This document shows, one piece after another, positions 38,860 through 38,977 of a DNA stretch of 38,977 bases; the stretch's first letter is position 1, and every line of letters begins with the position of its first letter. Both the position numbers and the translations under genes were made by a program. The notes under the pieces were generated by a model that did no database searches, was not told the DNA's origin, and saw nothing but the letters and a program-made list of their open reading frames with translations. Origin of the DNA: Rhodobacterales bacterium (lineage in GTDB: Bacteria; Pseudomonadota; Alphaproteobacteria; Rhodobacterales; Rhodobacteraceae); contig JANYFE010000090.1 in assembly GCA_025362795.1 (NCBI GenBank), positions 1 to 38,977 on the forward strand. The letters run 5' to 3'.

Positions 38860-38977
38860 ACAGTTGGGATAAGTGGATTTTCCGCGCAACAACGGCATGA
38901 TTGCCGCATGCGAGGAGATGACCATGACGAGACGACCGCGCCGGAACCACAGCCCGGCATTCAAGGTGTGAGGAGGA
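38838..38977 (+). mobile_element. 5' end of an IS3-family insertion sequence, same family as at the left edge
   Basis: The left inverted repeat AGAGGTGGTTCGG (38838-38850) is the exact reverse complement of the repeat at 126-138. CTGAACAG (38856-38863) and AAGTGG-ATTTTCCGC farther in also match the other end, with small gaps. The orfA ribosome site GAGGAG and its start follow. The element reads in the same direction as the copy at the left edge and continues past the window. Confidence 0.85.
38924..38971 (+). pseudogene. IS3-family orfA start, with an early stop
   Basis: ATG 38924, preceded by GAGGAG, encodes MTRRPRRNHSPAFK, the usual start of OrfA helix-turn-helix proteins in this IS group. 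Family members continue AKVALAA; here the frame reads Val and then TGA at 38969-38971. Either this copy is damaged by a small deletion or frameshift, or the last bases of the window are unreliable. Confidence 0.6.

Noticed and set aside
1-38977. A proven composite transposon
   Set aside because: The direct IS arrangement is compatible with one, but a contig ending in repeats gives the same picture, and the core-like phr-cfa-trg block argues against recent movement of the entire segment.

Overview
The window looks like a chromosomal or plasmid segment of a marine-type Rhodobacteraceae/Paracoccaceae alphaproteobacterium. The grounds are high GC content, strong AGGAGG-type ribosome binding sites, the phr-cfa-trgA-trgB stress block typical of Rhodobacter relatives, and Rhodobacterales-style inositol, LacI and RpiR genes. 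No tRNA, rRNA or CRISPR array was seen. Both ends lie inside copies of the same IS3-family element in the same orientation. The left edge holds the 3' end of the transposase and the right inverted repeat; the right edge holds the left inverted repeat and the start of orfA. The whole 38.7 kb is therefore bracketed by direct IS copies, and each copy has cut a resident gene (a GH43 glycosidase on the left, a small lipoprotein on the right).

Layout. (1) 0.1-9.1 kb, minus strand: a glycoside-use operon reading from right to left as binding protein, two permeases, ATPase (CUT1 ABC importer), GH2 beta-mannosidase-like enzyme, a TIM-barrel isomerase/epimerase-like protein and a Gfo/Idh/MocA oxidoreductase, then the broken GH43. 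(2) 9.4-13.5 kb, plus strand, divergent: a LacI-family regulator, two TIM-barrel proteins and a second Gfo/Idh/MocA enzyme. The divergent region carries two LacI-type operators spaced exactly 21 bp apart and a third of different sequence. (3) 13.7-17.9 kb, minus strand: photolyase, cyclopropane-fatty-acid synthase, TrgA and TrgB, probably one operon behind an ECF-sigma promoter of the Rhodobacter sigma-E type. (4) 18.1-20.7 kb, minus strand: iolC, iolB and an iolJ-like class II aldolase; the divergent plus-strand operon 20.95-24.1 kb encodes Gfo/Idh/MocA, an IolE-like TIM barrel and another Gfo/Idh/MocA. An 18-bp perfect palindrome sits on the promoter between them, and a second LacI-family gene follows. 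(5) 25.5-27.9 kb, minus strand: an HpcH/HpaI aldolase, then a small secreted protein and an outer-membrane-barrel-like protein, both unrecognised. (6) 28.1-38.3 kb, plus strand: SDR, RpiR-family regulator, SDR, Gfo/Idh/MocA, TIM barrel, a complete CUT2 (ribose-type) ABC importer and a last Gfo/Idh/MocA.

How it fits together. Six Gfo/Idh/MocA enzymes, five TIM-barrel proteins and two SDRs occur with two sugar importers and three dedicated regulators, but with only one intact glycoside hydrolase. The most interesting reading is a set of oxidoreductive sugar or glycoside pathways: oxidation to a keto-sugar, elimination or epimerisation by the TIM-barrel proteins, then reduction, as described for levoglucosan and for C-glycosides. 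One branch ends in the lower inositol pathway (IolB, IolC, IolJ) although IolD is absent from the window. Substrates are inferred, not seen.
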